A stretch of 64,000 nt of DNA from Metarhizium brunneum (Eukaryota > Ascomycota > Sordariomycetes > Hypocreales > Clavicipitaceae), in NCBI RefSeq assembly GCF_013426205.1, contig NC_089427.1:3658001-3722000 (forward strand), read 5' to 3'. The notes under the pieces were generated by a model. It did no database searches. It had not been told where the DNA came from and saw only the letters and a program-made list of their open reading frames with translations. Within the stretch, counting starts at the first letter, position 1. Every line of letters begins with the position of its first letter. Positions 11,085 to 23,500 of this stretch are shown piece after piece. The position numbers and the translations under genes were made by a program.

Positions 11085-13489
11085 ATGTCACTGGATCAAG
11101 GATCAAACTTGTCTCTTAGAGACCAATGGGCCAGCCAGCACGCCGTCCGAGGGATCAAGGAGGAGTTTGTGCGATTGCGGAGCGACAATATAAGGCATGA
11201 ACCATCACTGCCGGAAGATCCCCGCATGTTTGATATTGAGGATCCGTATTTACCGCCTGCTCCGAAACCTCACGATACACCCAAGGTCCCTCCAAAAGAA
11301 CGTTTAGTTATTCCCCTTGGCATTGTTGGAGCCGGAGTCGCTGGCCTTTTCGCCGCAAAGGTGCTCGACTACCTCAACTGGAAATTGTTCCACATGGCCG
11401 CCAAGAGCGGCGGATCGCAAAGCGGCAGCCCGACCAACATGGACGAATTCCAACGCCAATACGACCTTGTTGAACGGTTTCCAAACACGCTGTGTTTTAC
11501 ATATACCATTCATGAGGCTGCTCAACACGACAGGGTTGGCGGCCGCCTATACACGCATAATTTCGGGGGGCCGAGAAAGGCTCATGATTACTACGACGTG
11601 GGTGCCATGAGATTTCCAGACAACCCCGTCATGGCGCGGTAGGTCATGGCAGCCGATAATAACGACGCTATTCAACTGGTCTAACGAGAAGAATAGAACG
11701 TTTGCCCTCTTCAAGACGCTCGGCATGAAGATGACGGATTTGAAAACACACCCAGACGCTCCCGATGGATCCATCATTCCGTATTATATGACGAATGGCG
11801 ACGAGCATTCACGTACCGTTGAGCCGTGGTGTTTCAACGACATTACTCTATGGGGAACGTATAGCTCCATCGTGAGTGATGATAGTGATCCGTTCAAGAT
11901 TTCAACCGACAACACCATACCCAAAATGTAGGAGGCGGGTTTGCCATGAAGCCGTTGCAAGAAGCAAGTTGAGCTAATCAGCAATGGATCAGACTCCTCA
12001 AAAATCCTCCCGACCAAGTCATGAATGCGAGCATTGAGCCCTTGAGAGAGGCCCTCAGGCGCGATGCTAAGCAGGACCCTCCCGGCCGTGAAGGATGGAA
12101 TCTCCTCATGCAGTATGATAAATTCAGCACGCGCCAATTCTTGGGAATGTAAGCAGATGGGCCATCTTGTCTTGCGCTTGTTGTTTCAAACAGCCCGCTC
12201 ACATGTTTTCCCTATCTACAGCGGCGGTTCAAAACCAAGCCCGGGCAGCCCTATCCCACCACCGCCATACAACTATGAAACCATTGAGTGGATGGAAACG
12301 TTCAACGGGTGAGTGGTAGATCCTACAAGTATGCCAAACATTTAAAAGCAATAATAATACTAAAATACCGCGTGATTCCAGAGGGACCAATTGGTACGAC
12401 CAAGCCTTCAGCGAGACTGTTCTGGAATCGTTGGATTTCGAATACGACACCCAGCACAAGGACTGGTTCTGCATCCTAGGCGGCGCCCAGCAGCTGTCCA
12501 AAATCCTAGAGAGCAAGATTACACGAAAGCCTCATTACGGAAACAGGGTGACCAAAATCACGGCCAAGGGGCCGATGGAGGTGGAAATCCAAGTTGACAC
12601 GCCACACGGCAAGAAGACGAAGTGCCAGTACAAGGGGCTCGTCAACACGACAACGCTCGGCTGCATGCGGCAGATGGACATCAGCCGCGCCGGACTCAAC
12701 TACGCCACCAAGCAGGCCCTCCGGTCCCTCGGGTACGGCCCGTCGTCCAAGGTGGCCATCAAGTTCAAGCGCGCGTGGTGGATTCACGATCTCGGGACGC
12801 ACGGCATCAAGATGGGCGGCCTGGGCTACTCGGACCTCAGCATCCGCACGTGCGTGTATCCCTCGTACAACATTTACGACGACGCGGACGGCACCGCCGT
12901 GCTCCTCTGCTCCTACACCTGGCAGCAGGACGCGGAGCGCATCGGCGCACTCCTATCCAGCCACCCCGAGCCGGAGAAAAAGGTGGCAGAGGAGGCGGAG
13001 CTAAAGGAGCTGCTTCTTCGCGATCTGGCGCGCCTGCATAGGAGTGAACACATGCCCGAGGAAGAGCTGTATAAGCTCGTCAAGGACAACTACATTACTC
13101 ACCATGCTCACGCCTGGGGCAGCGACCCCAACACGGCTGGGGCATTCGCCTTTTTCCGCCCCCAGCAGTTCACCAAGATGTGGAACAAGATGATCCATCC
13201 CTCGGGAGACGTTGTAATTGCTGGCGAGGCCGCTAGCCCGCATCACGCGTGGGTCGTGGGCGCCCTCGAGAGTGTCATTCACGGCCTGCACGCCTGGATG
13301 GCGGAGAATGTCTCCCTCGTGCCTGCGCTTTCGTTCGCCATGGCGATTTTGGAGAGAAACGAGCCGGGCAATCCGTTTGTCGGGCTGCCGCCGTACATGA
13401 CGCCTGACATTTCCAAGTGGCAGGGGGACCTGGGGCGGCGCCACAGGTCGCGATGTCTGGATCCGACCAGGAAACCTGGTGGTGTTTGA
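11085..13489 (+). CDS. FAD-dependent amine oxidase-like protein
   Basis: Likely a flavoprotein of the amine oxidase / L-amino-acid oxidase superfamily, oxidising an amine or amino acid with release of H2O2; the substrate cannot be told. Five exons (11085-11638, 11697-11927, 11993-12148, 12222-12308, 12382-13489) sum to 2,136 bases and 711 residues. The Rossmann motif GIVGAGVAGLF lies at about residues 79-89, the second FAD motif DRVGGRLYTH at about 148, and the C-terminal FAD-contact segment GEAASPHHAWVVGALES at about 623. About 65 residues separate the first two motifs, roughly twice the usual, because of a Gly/Ser-rich insertion. The ATG at 11085 (MSLDQGSN) follows a purine at -3. There is no signal peptide or peroxisomal SKL-type end, so a cytosolic site is inferred. 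No partner genes of a biosynthetic cluster lie beside it. Confidence 0.88.
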
Positions 13490-14285
13490 CGTGCATTTGC
13501 CGCCGATGGGGGAGGGTTAGGGTTAATATAGTGCTGATTCTGCCGAGACTGAATTTTGTCAACGAGGTTGATTTCACTGCTTTGGGTTCCTTTCACATTT
13601 TCTCAATACACGCTCTTTTACTCTTTGGCTTTTTGACTTGTCGATAGTCGGGTGCAACGTTGTGATGGCTGATATTTTGCGTCGAGATGCAAACGAGACC
13701 CGTTTTGTGGCCATGGTGCCATGTATTGCCTCTGGACCAGACACCTCAAGGCGTGCTCGGGCTCCGCAACAGACGTGAAGATGCCCTCGGCACTCTCGCT
13801 TTTGAATACAATCATCTCCCTGCAAAGTCGGCGCGCAGCCCAGCCCAGGGGTTTGTGTTGACGGATGCTGCAGAACGTGGCGTGTCCCGGCAGACGGACA
13901 CGGCGTCGTGACAAGTCATCTTGTAGACCCTAGTATAAGGTCCTTGCTTTTCCAAGACCTCGAGGGTCAGAAGTCTCTATAAATACAAGAAGTCGGTGGG
14001 TGAGCCCTAGAGACCTGAGGCTGCCCTCGCCAAGGTCTGACTCCGGGCTCTCGTGATACATGTGTACCTTTCTTTGTTGTTGTGTGGCCTTTGTTGTCCG
14101 ATGCCTTTGTCCAGATCTTGACCGTGGGACCTTCGGTGAGGCGGCGATTGCCAGCCAGATCAAGTCGAGCATCTTTTCACGCACTCTTGCGCTAGGCACT
14201 CATAAAAAAGAGCCACAAACGCGCCCTCGGGACTGTCGCCCATCGACTAGCCTTACATGCCTGGGGTCCAGCATATCAGCCCAGA
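13490..14285. other. Intergenic region
   Basis: Nearly 800 bases between two rightward genes: the 3' end of the amine-oxidase-like gene and the promoter of the NLR-like gene. Nothing recognisable is seen. Confidence 0.6.
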
Positions 14286-17200
14286 ATGGAGTTTCCAGAT
14301 CCCGCTCCAAGTCCACCAGCCGCGGGTGCCTCTTCTGACTCGGAGGATACTACCGTGTCCGACTGGGATTCAGAACCAGAATCCCCACGCCCTGCGTCAA
14401 TAGTCCATGAGGAAGAAACCAATGATTCTCCAGACCCGATGTGTGTGGCGCTCTAAACATTCTTACCAAGACCATTTCTAACATCTTTTGTTCAGCTTCA
14501 TCAGCATTGCGAGCCTCAGTGGCGAGCTTGCCTCGTTGCACTACCAGCAAGGCACGCCCACAAGACGAGAAATTGAGTTCTCTTGGGCGGCCAACGCCAT
14601 CGTCGGAGAGGCGGCTACTATCAAGGGAATTTGGACTTTGGCAAATAATCTGCTTCAAGTGGCCTTGGGAGCTATAAATTCGCGGAGAAATATTGCGGTA
14701 AACCAGGTTGACTCTTTGAGCTTTTGGTTCCTGAAAATCGAACTGACGCCTAAAATAGTCTCCCAAGCCGGCACTCATCTTCGCGGCCTGCGATATTGGC
14801 GGGACGATCCTAAAACAAGTGAGATGAAGATACCTGACGATGGGTCTGACCCTCAAGTCCCGGAGGTCCATCAAGTAATGTACTAACCAGACGATTCGCT
14901 CTTAGGCCTTGCTGATCGCGGCGTCAGACACATCCAAGTTCTCATCGGTCCTAGAAAATACAAACCTTTTGGTTGGTACACCTCCTGCGGCCTAAGGTCA
15001 AGCATCTCTTAACACTGAAGAGAGAAATCCCCATCCTTTTTTTTAGTCTGCTGATACCACGACAGATATTCTTTGGGTCCCCTCACAGAGAGTCAGACTG
15101 TTGTTCTTGGGAGGCCATGTTATCACACCTCATCCTCACACAGCATAAAGGTTGCCCTGGCTCCTGGATTCCTAGCATTGTCAGTCAATTGTCGAGCTTC
15201 CATAAGGACCTGACGGACAAATTCATTGCTTTCATTGAGCAATACAAAATCAGCATAATCAGTCATTACCAAGTGAGCTCAAAGTCGGATGAAAATGAAA
15301 TGGTGAGCTGTCACAGAACCCCCGCCAGCTTCCTATAAAGACTAACAATCGTGTGGAGCTGGCCAAGAAACTCAATGCGACGCTTGACGTACACGGTGAG
15401 ATTCAGATTGGCCTTCCAAGAGGCGACAACACGCTGTTCAATGTCTACGCACACGAGCATCAGACTCTCATTGCCAGTAGGGTTGAAAACGCCAAGGCCA
15501 GTAAGTCTTGACTCCTCTGCGGGCCTCGTATCGGAATTTCGGGGGAATCGAGGCTGATCGTCTTTCCTTCTCCAGGCTCACGCAAAGACTATCAAGAATG
15601 GCTCCGGCTTCTCACTCGATTCGGCCTAGACATTCCTGTGCGACAGGGTTCGAAGCCTGCATACAAAAACCTATGTGATTGGATCCTTTCAGATGCCGGA
15701 CTGGCTTCGTGGGCAGATAAGGCCACGGGGGCTAGCAAGGAGACGGGGGCTGCTGTAATAAAGAGCCATGAACAACAGAGTCTACAAGACCCAGACTCAG
15801 AGGTTTCGAATGATCCAAAGACAGGGGAGGTCCCGAAACGCAGCCAACACGCCGTGGCCAGGACCATGACAACACTAGAGATTGGAGGGTGTATTCGAGA
15901 CGCCACCATTCTCACAAGTTCCCTTATTTCCTCACTCCGGGAGCGGCAGAGCTGGCCAATGGACATGTTCCTGACTCTGGCACATCACAAGCCGCGCCCT
16001 TTTCCGCTGACAAAAGCACAGCTTATGGCATGTGTTTGCCGGCAACTACTGACAGGGCATCCCAGCCTTTGTGTCGAAATCCAGCCACTGCTGGCGGATG
16101 CACGAAACGCTCTCGACAGCCACAACATTGCCTGGATAGAGACCACATTGTGGACATGTCTCGCGGCGCTTCTTGGCGGACAGGTCCTAGGCCAGCCGTT
16201 TCTCATCGTCCATCAGCCGGCCGAGCCTGATTTCGCCTCGCCCTTTTTGCAACTTATTGCCGACCTTGCTGGCTTGGTCCAAACAACAGAAATTTCAGTC
16301 AAGATCCTGGTCGTGCGGAATGTGGCCTCTTGTCCGGACACAACGCCCGACGCCAGCACCTGTATAAATCCCAATACGGCCCGAGATGGGGCCTCCTCCT
16401 CTAGTTCGACTGTTTGCCATGTGCAAAAACATGCTAACCGCGTCATTATTCGAAAAATAATAGATCCTGGCGATGCTGACGTTTTAAAAGCTCTTGAAAT
16501 GGACTACGACGCATGTTTCGAGCGTCTAGGTCCAGAGAGGGCTCAGGTTCTTTCTCGAAAAGATGGCATGGAATTTTTGGCAGCGTCCACGGATCTGGGG
16601 GCTATGCGGTACTTGTTTGCTGTGCTGGAACAACATTCCTTCCTGTCTTTGCAGTCGGTCAGAAAATCCCTGTTTTCGGCAATCAGTCAGGACGTCGTCA
16701 CGGCCATACTGAATCTGGTACCCAAATCCGTGGAAAGCGTGGTAAGAACGGGGATTCTATGGATCACCCACGCCCTGCGGCCACTTACATGTGCCGAATT
16801 CGCGACGGCACTTGGGATGGGGGCAGACGACGTCGTTGGCGACGGTTTTAGCACAATCACCGTCTCAGAATTCGAAAGACTGTTGTGCGGACTTGTTGAG
16901 GTTGAGGACGGCACCGTTTACCTGGCCAGTTCCCTGCTTACTCAGCACCTTCTCCAACAGACGTCTGGTCATACCAAGGACTCGTCGCATTTTCTCGACC
17001 TCAAGCCTGCTTGTAGTCCAGACATTGCCCTCAGTTGCCGCAGATACATCCTTCATCACTACCGGAGCGGGCAGCCCGAACAAGCATCGGAAGAGTCAGA
17101 AGGGGGGGCTAGCGAAGCCCAGGGCTTTTCTGATAATGCTCCCGGTGACGTGGCGGCCGGGCAATTGGACTCGGGGCCCCTGATGTCCTACGCTGTCGAG

Positions 17201-20200
17201 CATTGGTTCACGCATCTACGGTTGAAAGACTACTCGTCTGGAGATACGAAATTGGAGGATGAATTTGTCTGTGACGGAGGTCTGGTCCATTGCTGCCTGC
17301 GGCTTCGAAGTTCTGGACGCGCCTTTCAGCCACCCGAGTCAAATCAACAGGCGGTGCCCAGCATCGTCCAGATCCGAGACCGACTGCATGTAGAATGTGC
17401 CGAAGCCATCAGCCTCGCACTGCATGCATCTGATATAGAATGCGCACCCGACCAGGGGAAGTGTCCATCCACAGTGGCCCTGGCTGCGTGTCAGATGGGA
17501 ATCGCCAGCACTCTACACCAACTTGATCAATGCGGCGACTTTGGCGACGAGTGTACCCTGAAGAGAGCTTTCCAGATAGGGTCCGACTCGTCCCTGTGTA
17601 TACTAGCAGACAGGTACAGCGAGTTCGTCAAGAAGAATGCGCACGAGATTCTCCAGGATGCAGTCCGGCTCGGAAATTCCGGCCTGATAATGCATTTGAT
17701 GAACAAGCCCGATTTATGGGCCGACTCGGACTCTGGACAATATCATCAACCTCTCCTACACGTCATTGCAGCACTGGGTGGTTCGCTTCCACCGCAGGCA
17801 TTATGGGAGCGGCAGGAGCAATATATTAGCCACGCCTCCGAGCAATATCAGGAGAAAACGCCTCTCCATCTTGCTTCCCTGTCCGGTCAAGAGAGTCTAG
17901 TGTCCAAGATCCTATCCAAGCTTAGCGAGTCCGAAGCAGCCAAGGCGTCGCTCAACATGAGAGACTTGATGGGCGCCACCCCGTTGTTCCTCGCCAGCCA
18001 GCGCGGACGATTCACCGTGGTGCGGCAGCTTCTCACTGCAGGCGCCGATCACTCTGTGTGCGACAACCAGGAGCAAAGTCCGCTGCACGTAGCCTGTCGC
18101 AACGGCCATTGGAACATTGCCGAGACGCTTCTTGTCTGGGGGGCATCGCCGAATGCTAAGGACAGCGCTGGCCGAACTCCGCTGCATCTGGCGTTGGAGA
18201 ACAATCACCTCGGAATCGCCGTGATGCTTCTTGGAGACACCACATCCGCTCCGACTCATGAGAGGGATTTTGATGTGAATTCTCACGCATCTGACGGCTC
18301 AACTGCGCTCATTATTGCGACCAAGGGTAACCATCTGAACATGGTCCGGATTCTTGTAGGTCGCGGTGCCAGTGTAATATGGCGTGACGGAAACGGCCGG
18401 GACGCTCTGCAGTATGCGGCGCAGTACGGCCACGACCAAGTTTTACACGAGCTCCTGGAGGCGGCAAAAGTGGTGGGCAGCGACGACGTATACCAAGCGA
18501 ATCCCTCCCTTCTCTCGCTGTCGGCTCTTGCGGGCCATGTCCAGGTCATCAAGATGCTGCTGGACAGAGGCTTCAGGGACACGGATGCGCTGGTTCTGGC
18601 TTGCGAGTACGGACAGACTGCGGCGGTAAAGGTCCTTGCGCCTTACTCGTCCTCAGCCAGTCGAAATGCTGGCTACTTGGAAGCTGCCTCATTTCACAGG
18701 CAAGACACGGTCAAGACAATACTCGCCGCCGGCGCAGACATAGATACCAAGTCCTCATTAAACCTCACGGCATTACACCACGTTGCCTTTAGCTCCAACC
18801 CGAGGTTGGTGCAGCTTCTGGTCAGCAGAGGTGCCAAGCTTGATGTTACAGACATCACCAAGAGCACTCCCCTTCACTATGCCGCAGGACAGTGCTCTGT
18901 AGAATGTCTCAAGATACTGGTCGAGGCCGGGGCCGGCCTAAATGTCGAGAACGAAAAGGGGGCCACTCCGCTCTACCTGGCTGCCACAGCTGGCAGTGAG
19001 GACGGCGTCGGCATTTTGCTTGCCGCCAAGTCATCTTTCACTGTGCCGCGGCCCGTTGCAGGTGAGTATTCCACATTTCTCGACCTGGCGCTGGCCACCT
19101 TCAAGCTGGACGTGTTCCGGCTAATTGTGAAGCACGCCACCGACATCTCGGGGCCGGGGCTCTGCATGTCTCCCGAAGCGTTGTTCCTGTTCCTGCATGG
19201 GCAAAACGAGAAGGGCTAGGACACAGGAAAAGTGCGGATTCTGCTGGAATATGGCATGGACCCGAATCAGAAACTCGGCGAGTACGGTTCGATGCTTCAC
19301 TACGCCGCTCTCTGGGGCTGGCTGGAGCTCGCAAAGCTGCTGTGCGAGTCTGACAAGACGGACGTGAACCTCGTCGGCCAGACACATGGGACTCCGCTCC
19401 AGGTTGCTGTTATCGGAGGCGGCAAGGACGGTCCGAAAATGGTTGAGCTGCTTCTCAGCCGCGGCGTTGCCGTCGCCGCCGCCGTCGCCGAGTACATTAC
19501 CATGGCCAACATGATTCTAGATCATGACAACACGACTCTCAACATGCACGCCGGGCATCACACAACACCTTTGCAGTTTGCAATCCACGCCAGGTGGAAG
19601 AGTATGGTCGAGTTCCTCCTGGAACGCCACTCAATGTTCAAGGATAACGATGGCACGCCGCTCCATCTCGCAGCCCACCTTGGGGATCGGAAAGTGGTCC
19701 GCTGTCTTGTGCGCTCCAAATATGTATCTCCCGGGGCTCGCGACATGTGCGGCCGCCTGCCGCTGCACCTCGCCGCATGCTCAAGATGTTTAGGCGCCGG
19801 GGTGCACAATCTGCGGATGCTCACCAACGATGAGTTCACATTAGTAAGCACAGACGAGCACCAACGCCAGCACGCCCTCCATTTTGCGGCTGGATGCGGA
19901 CACCTAGATGTGGTGAAATTGGTTCTTCAGAAACATCCAGATGCAGTGCGAGACTGCGACGTCGACGGCTGGACTCCGCTGCACTGGGCATGTCGCAGCC
20001 ATAGTAGCAAAGTCGTGGAGTTCCTCTTAGATAGAGATGACTCTACTTGTAGGAACGCGAGGAGCCTCCGAGGCTGGACCCCCTTCGACGTCGCTCGGTA
20101 CCACGGCGGCCGCCTTACCAGTGACGGGAGCTTGAGAAATCGTCTCAGGCCCAACGGCCCGCGGCCGCCGTTTCAGTCTCCGGCCGACCTCGCGGCCGAC

Positions 20201-20503
20201 GAGGAGACTGCTCGGCCACTAAAGCCAGAAGAAGCAGCGTCATCAAGCTCGGGACTTGGAGTCATATGTGATGCCTGCAAGTGTGTAAGTAGCCCTCAAG
20301 CCGGAGGGAAACTGGGGGAATCGCACTAATCCGCGCGCTCTACACAGGTGATATATGGGCCAGCATATGAGTGTACGAGATGTATCGACTTCCACATGTG
20401 CTTCAAGTGCTTCCGCCGCGTGGTGAAGATGCACTACCGTGGCCATTCATTCAGGAAGATTACATGCTCTGGTGAGATACTCGAGACAGATCCGTGGGGA
20501 TAA
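14286..20503 (+). CDS. NLR-like protein: degenerate alpha/beta hydrolase, NTPase remnant, ankyrin array, ZZ finger; internal stop
   Basis: Architecture of fungal STAND/NLR self-recognition proteins. Exons: 14286-14440, 14496-14697, 14759-14818, 14906-14971, 15066-15272, 15359-15500, 15576-20284, 20348-20503, totalling 5,697 bases (1,899 codons including one in-frame TAG at 19217-19219). Residues about 60-270 resemble a SesB-type hydrolase: [15 protein letters not shown] aligns with the GHSxGG elbow and IFFGSPHR with FFGTPHRG. The nucleophile Ser position is Asp. About 300-800 resembles a NACHT plus winged-helix region ([17 protein letters not shown] near 666; [11 protein letters not shown] near 486 where Walker B is expected), but no P-loop is visible. 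Ankyrin repeats run from about 1037 to 1810, with about ten before and seven after the stop. The last exons encode a ZZ finger (CDACKC, CTRC, CFKC, then His pair). The product to the TAG would be 1,491 residues. The exon 5/6 splice sites are the least certain. Confidence 0.8.
19217..19219 (+). other. In-frame amber codon interrupting the ankyrin array
   Basis: TAG sits in frame between NEKG and [12 protein letters not shown]. The same frame is open for 1,491 codons upstream and 355 codons downstream to the next splice donor. A single C-to-T change from CAG would create it. I checked for an intron that removes it: no GT donor with a nearby AG acceptor gives a frame-preserving intron of plausible length. 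Confidence 0.85.
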
Positions 20504-23500
20504 GTCAAGCGGAGTTGTCTCGTACAGGAATAGACAAACAAGTTGAGCCTCGAGATCATCTGCAATGCCCTTCCATGTCTGAACCAGACTACTGGATATG
20601 CAGAGGTACAAGAGTGATATGTTAGGTTTGACTAGAGATATTTCAGATATGTACAAGAGTTCCACGCCATATTGAGGCCCAGAAGTCTGTTGGTCAGACA
20701 CCGCTAAACAGCAGAATGAATATACATCTTCTCAAAGATAGAACGATGCAGTGAACGCTCTTGCTAGTATGGTATTGTACATAGGCATGACCAGTACCAG
20801 TGTATATTATAGCGAATTCGGCAGCAGCGGCTTTCTATTGCAAACGTCCCTTCATGGAACCTGACTTTACTAGCCTTTGTTGTGGGCCGAGTGCCGCTCA
20901 ATATACCGCTCGACTAAGTAGAAGGTTGATGGATTTTGCTAAGCTTCTCGGATTCCTCATGGGTAATTCAATCAGGCTCCTGTTTCGGTTGGGAATCCAA
21001 AGTTCCTAGCTGATGACCCGGGCATCCAAGCCGTGCGGCTCCGCTTCATGTTTTGTGTCCTGAAGCCCAAGTCGGAAACGGCAGCCGACAGTGTCCGAGA
21101 TTATGCAGAACCTGCTACCGCATCTTGATGCCTCTAATTGAAGATCTCTGCTGCACCAAGACTCTTCCGGTACCCATGAGGCAAACCACTAGCGATACTT
21201 CCATCCTCGGATACATCAAGGCACAACGGCAATCTTGATGGGACAAGAGTCTCTGTCACTGAGCCACCAGTGCGAATCCCGGATGGCATATTATCGAAGC
21301 CCAGCCTAGCCAATTGTGAGGGAAGGCCAGCTGGTATGATGAAGAAATATCGCAGTTCAAGTCCGAGCTGGCTCAAGACGAAGAAAGAGGCTCAACAGTC
21401 CAGACGGTTCGACCACACTAATTACGACGGCAATCGAGGACTTGTTTTTGCCTGCCGTAGATTTTTGTGGTGTTTTTGCAAACAACTCGCCCATCTAGAG
21501 ATGCGGATAATCCTAGCGCTCGCCGTGTGAAACTTGTACTTCAAGCAGTGTGTACCTGAATTGACTTCATAGGAACATTATCAGGTACGAGGTCAACGTG
21601 AACCCTTGGTATAGGTGTAAGTAAACTTGCCATGCCGGGGACCGTCTGTAGATTTCTTTGTGCCTGTTGTGCCGCTCAATGATGTTATCATGAGATTGGA
21701 TGTATGAGGCTAGCTGGAAGGTCGAGCTGCTTCTGAGGTATGCGTACGACCCCAACACCAAAAAGGCAGGATCGCGGTACGCCCCAAAGATACGTACCGA
21801 CATCAGCATCCAAGCCAGTCATCCCTACTAGGTACTAGGCAGATGGTCATTTGAGATTAGGCTTCATTCAAATGTTATGTCAAGTTTGAGCTATGCGAGG
21901 CTAGTGATTATGGTGGATTATTCGTGGGCTCTTATTAATGAAGGAAGCAAAGCTGGAAGGCTCTCCTGCAGCGCTCTCACTTCGTTTAGCGCAGCATGAC
22001 TGGATTGTTCGTTTTACTCAAAGCCTTATACTCCCTTTGTATCTTTTCTTTCTTTTTTTTTTTCCTTTTTCTTCTATTATACTAATAAGAGTCGCACTTC
22101 ACTTGGCAATCAAGGACACCGGTAGAATGCGTAAAAGAGTCAAGTTAATAGTCCAGCTATAGAACTCGAGAGCTAAAATTTACATCATTGGACCTTGCTT
22201 CCGGTGCTTTGACAAGCCTGTCGTACGCCTTCCTTCCAATATCCAATACCCTTTCCACTGTTCCCGTCAGACAGTAACAAGTTTCTTGCGCGTCGCCCAG
22301 AGTTCTGTCCCTTTTTCCTCATCACATCCATTCCGTCTCGTCAGGGGCTGCCTACTTCCCGAACGCCATAAACCTAATTCCAGTCGGATAGCCGCGTGTG
22401 TTCCCTTCTCTCTTCAATTGTGGTTGAACTTGGCATCAACAGAGCTTATACAAGCCAAGATTTGCGCATGACGAGCCGCCATGTCCTGGGGCTCCGAGGC
22501 GCCACGCTCGAGGAAATTCGCCAGGCGGTCGTTGCCAAGATTCTGTCCGCCTGAGGTCGCTCCATGGTGCGTATACTTGTGGTCGGGCTTGCGGGGAGCC
22601 GATCTGAGGAATCAAGCGTGAGCAGCAGGTACGAGAGCCAAGTTAGCAAGGACGAATTACCCGTTGTACACAGCCTTTGCCGAAGGCATTTTCACATCAA
22701 GCCTGACAGTTGGTGGGTTTCCTCTAACGTCGCAGTAATAGCACCCCGAATCGGCAAGAAACGCCAAGTGTCCGTAGCTATCGCCGGAGGAAACTAGATA
22801 GGGTCGACGAGTTTCGAACCAGGTACAACTTCACTTGCAGCAAGAGAACGGAGTTGCAAACAGCGAGGACAACTGCGGCATGTCGCGCTGCTGCGAATTT
22901 GAACGCAAAATTCGATTAAAATCTCTCCCTTTTGGCTCGCGTTTGCCGACGACGGTCATTCTCCATTCCTCCATCCATGCAAGGCGTCCGGTCCTCAACG
23001 ATCTCAGGAATACACGACATAGTCACGCCGGTAAAGATTTTGTTCGGATCCGAAGGTATACAACTAGCCAAATGCCTTTCCAAACGAACGTTAATCGGTA
23101 GCTGTCGTGGGTTGCATCGCTAGTGTGATACTCTCTCGGTACAGTTCGTGCATGCGTCCATCGTGCATGTAGGTATCGGGAACCGCATTCACACTGGCCT
23201 CCTTCTCCAGCTGCATGAACTCAAGCGAGTAAGATCATCTCCTTTACTGCAGCTCCTCCTTGATTTGCTCAGAGCGATGACAATGGGCAGCCCGTTCCAG
23301 GTGGCGCATCGTGACTACAAACTGGACTCGACAATCGTGCTTGCCCAATCGGCGATACTCCAGTCACAGACTCAAAGTACCTCTCTGCAGAAGTTTCCAA
23401 CCCCTGAACCGTCGATATTGCTCCGTATTATTCCCTTGTTGAACAGATACCTGGTGATTAACAGTAGCCACCACTCGGATCTCATTGGGCCAATGAGCCG

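Noticed and set aside
19160..19232. An intron removing the TAG at 19217 of the NLR-like gene
   Set aside because: The GT sites upstream paired with the AG sites downstream give lengths of 37-47 bases that are not multiples of three, with weak donors; the frame on both sides is the same.
22805..22830. tRNA-like B box (GGTTCGAAAC on the minus strand)
   Set aside because: The flanking bases do not pair into a T stem and no acceptor stem or A box is found at the right distance.
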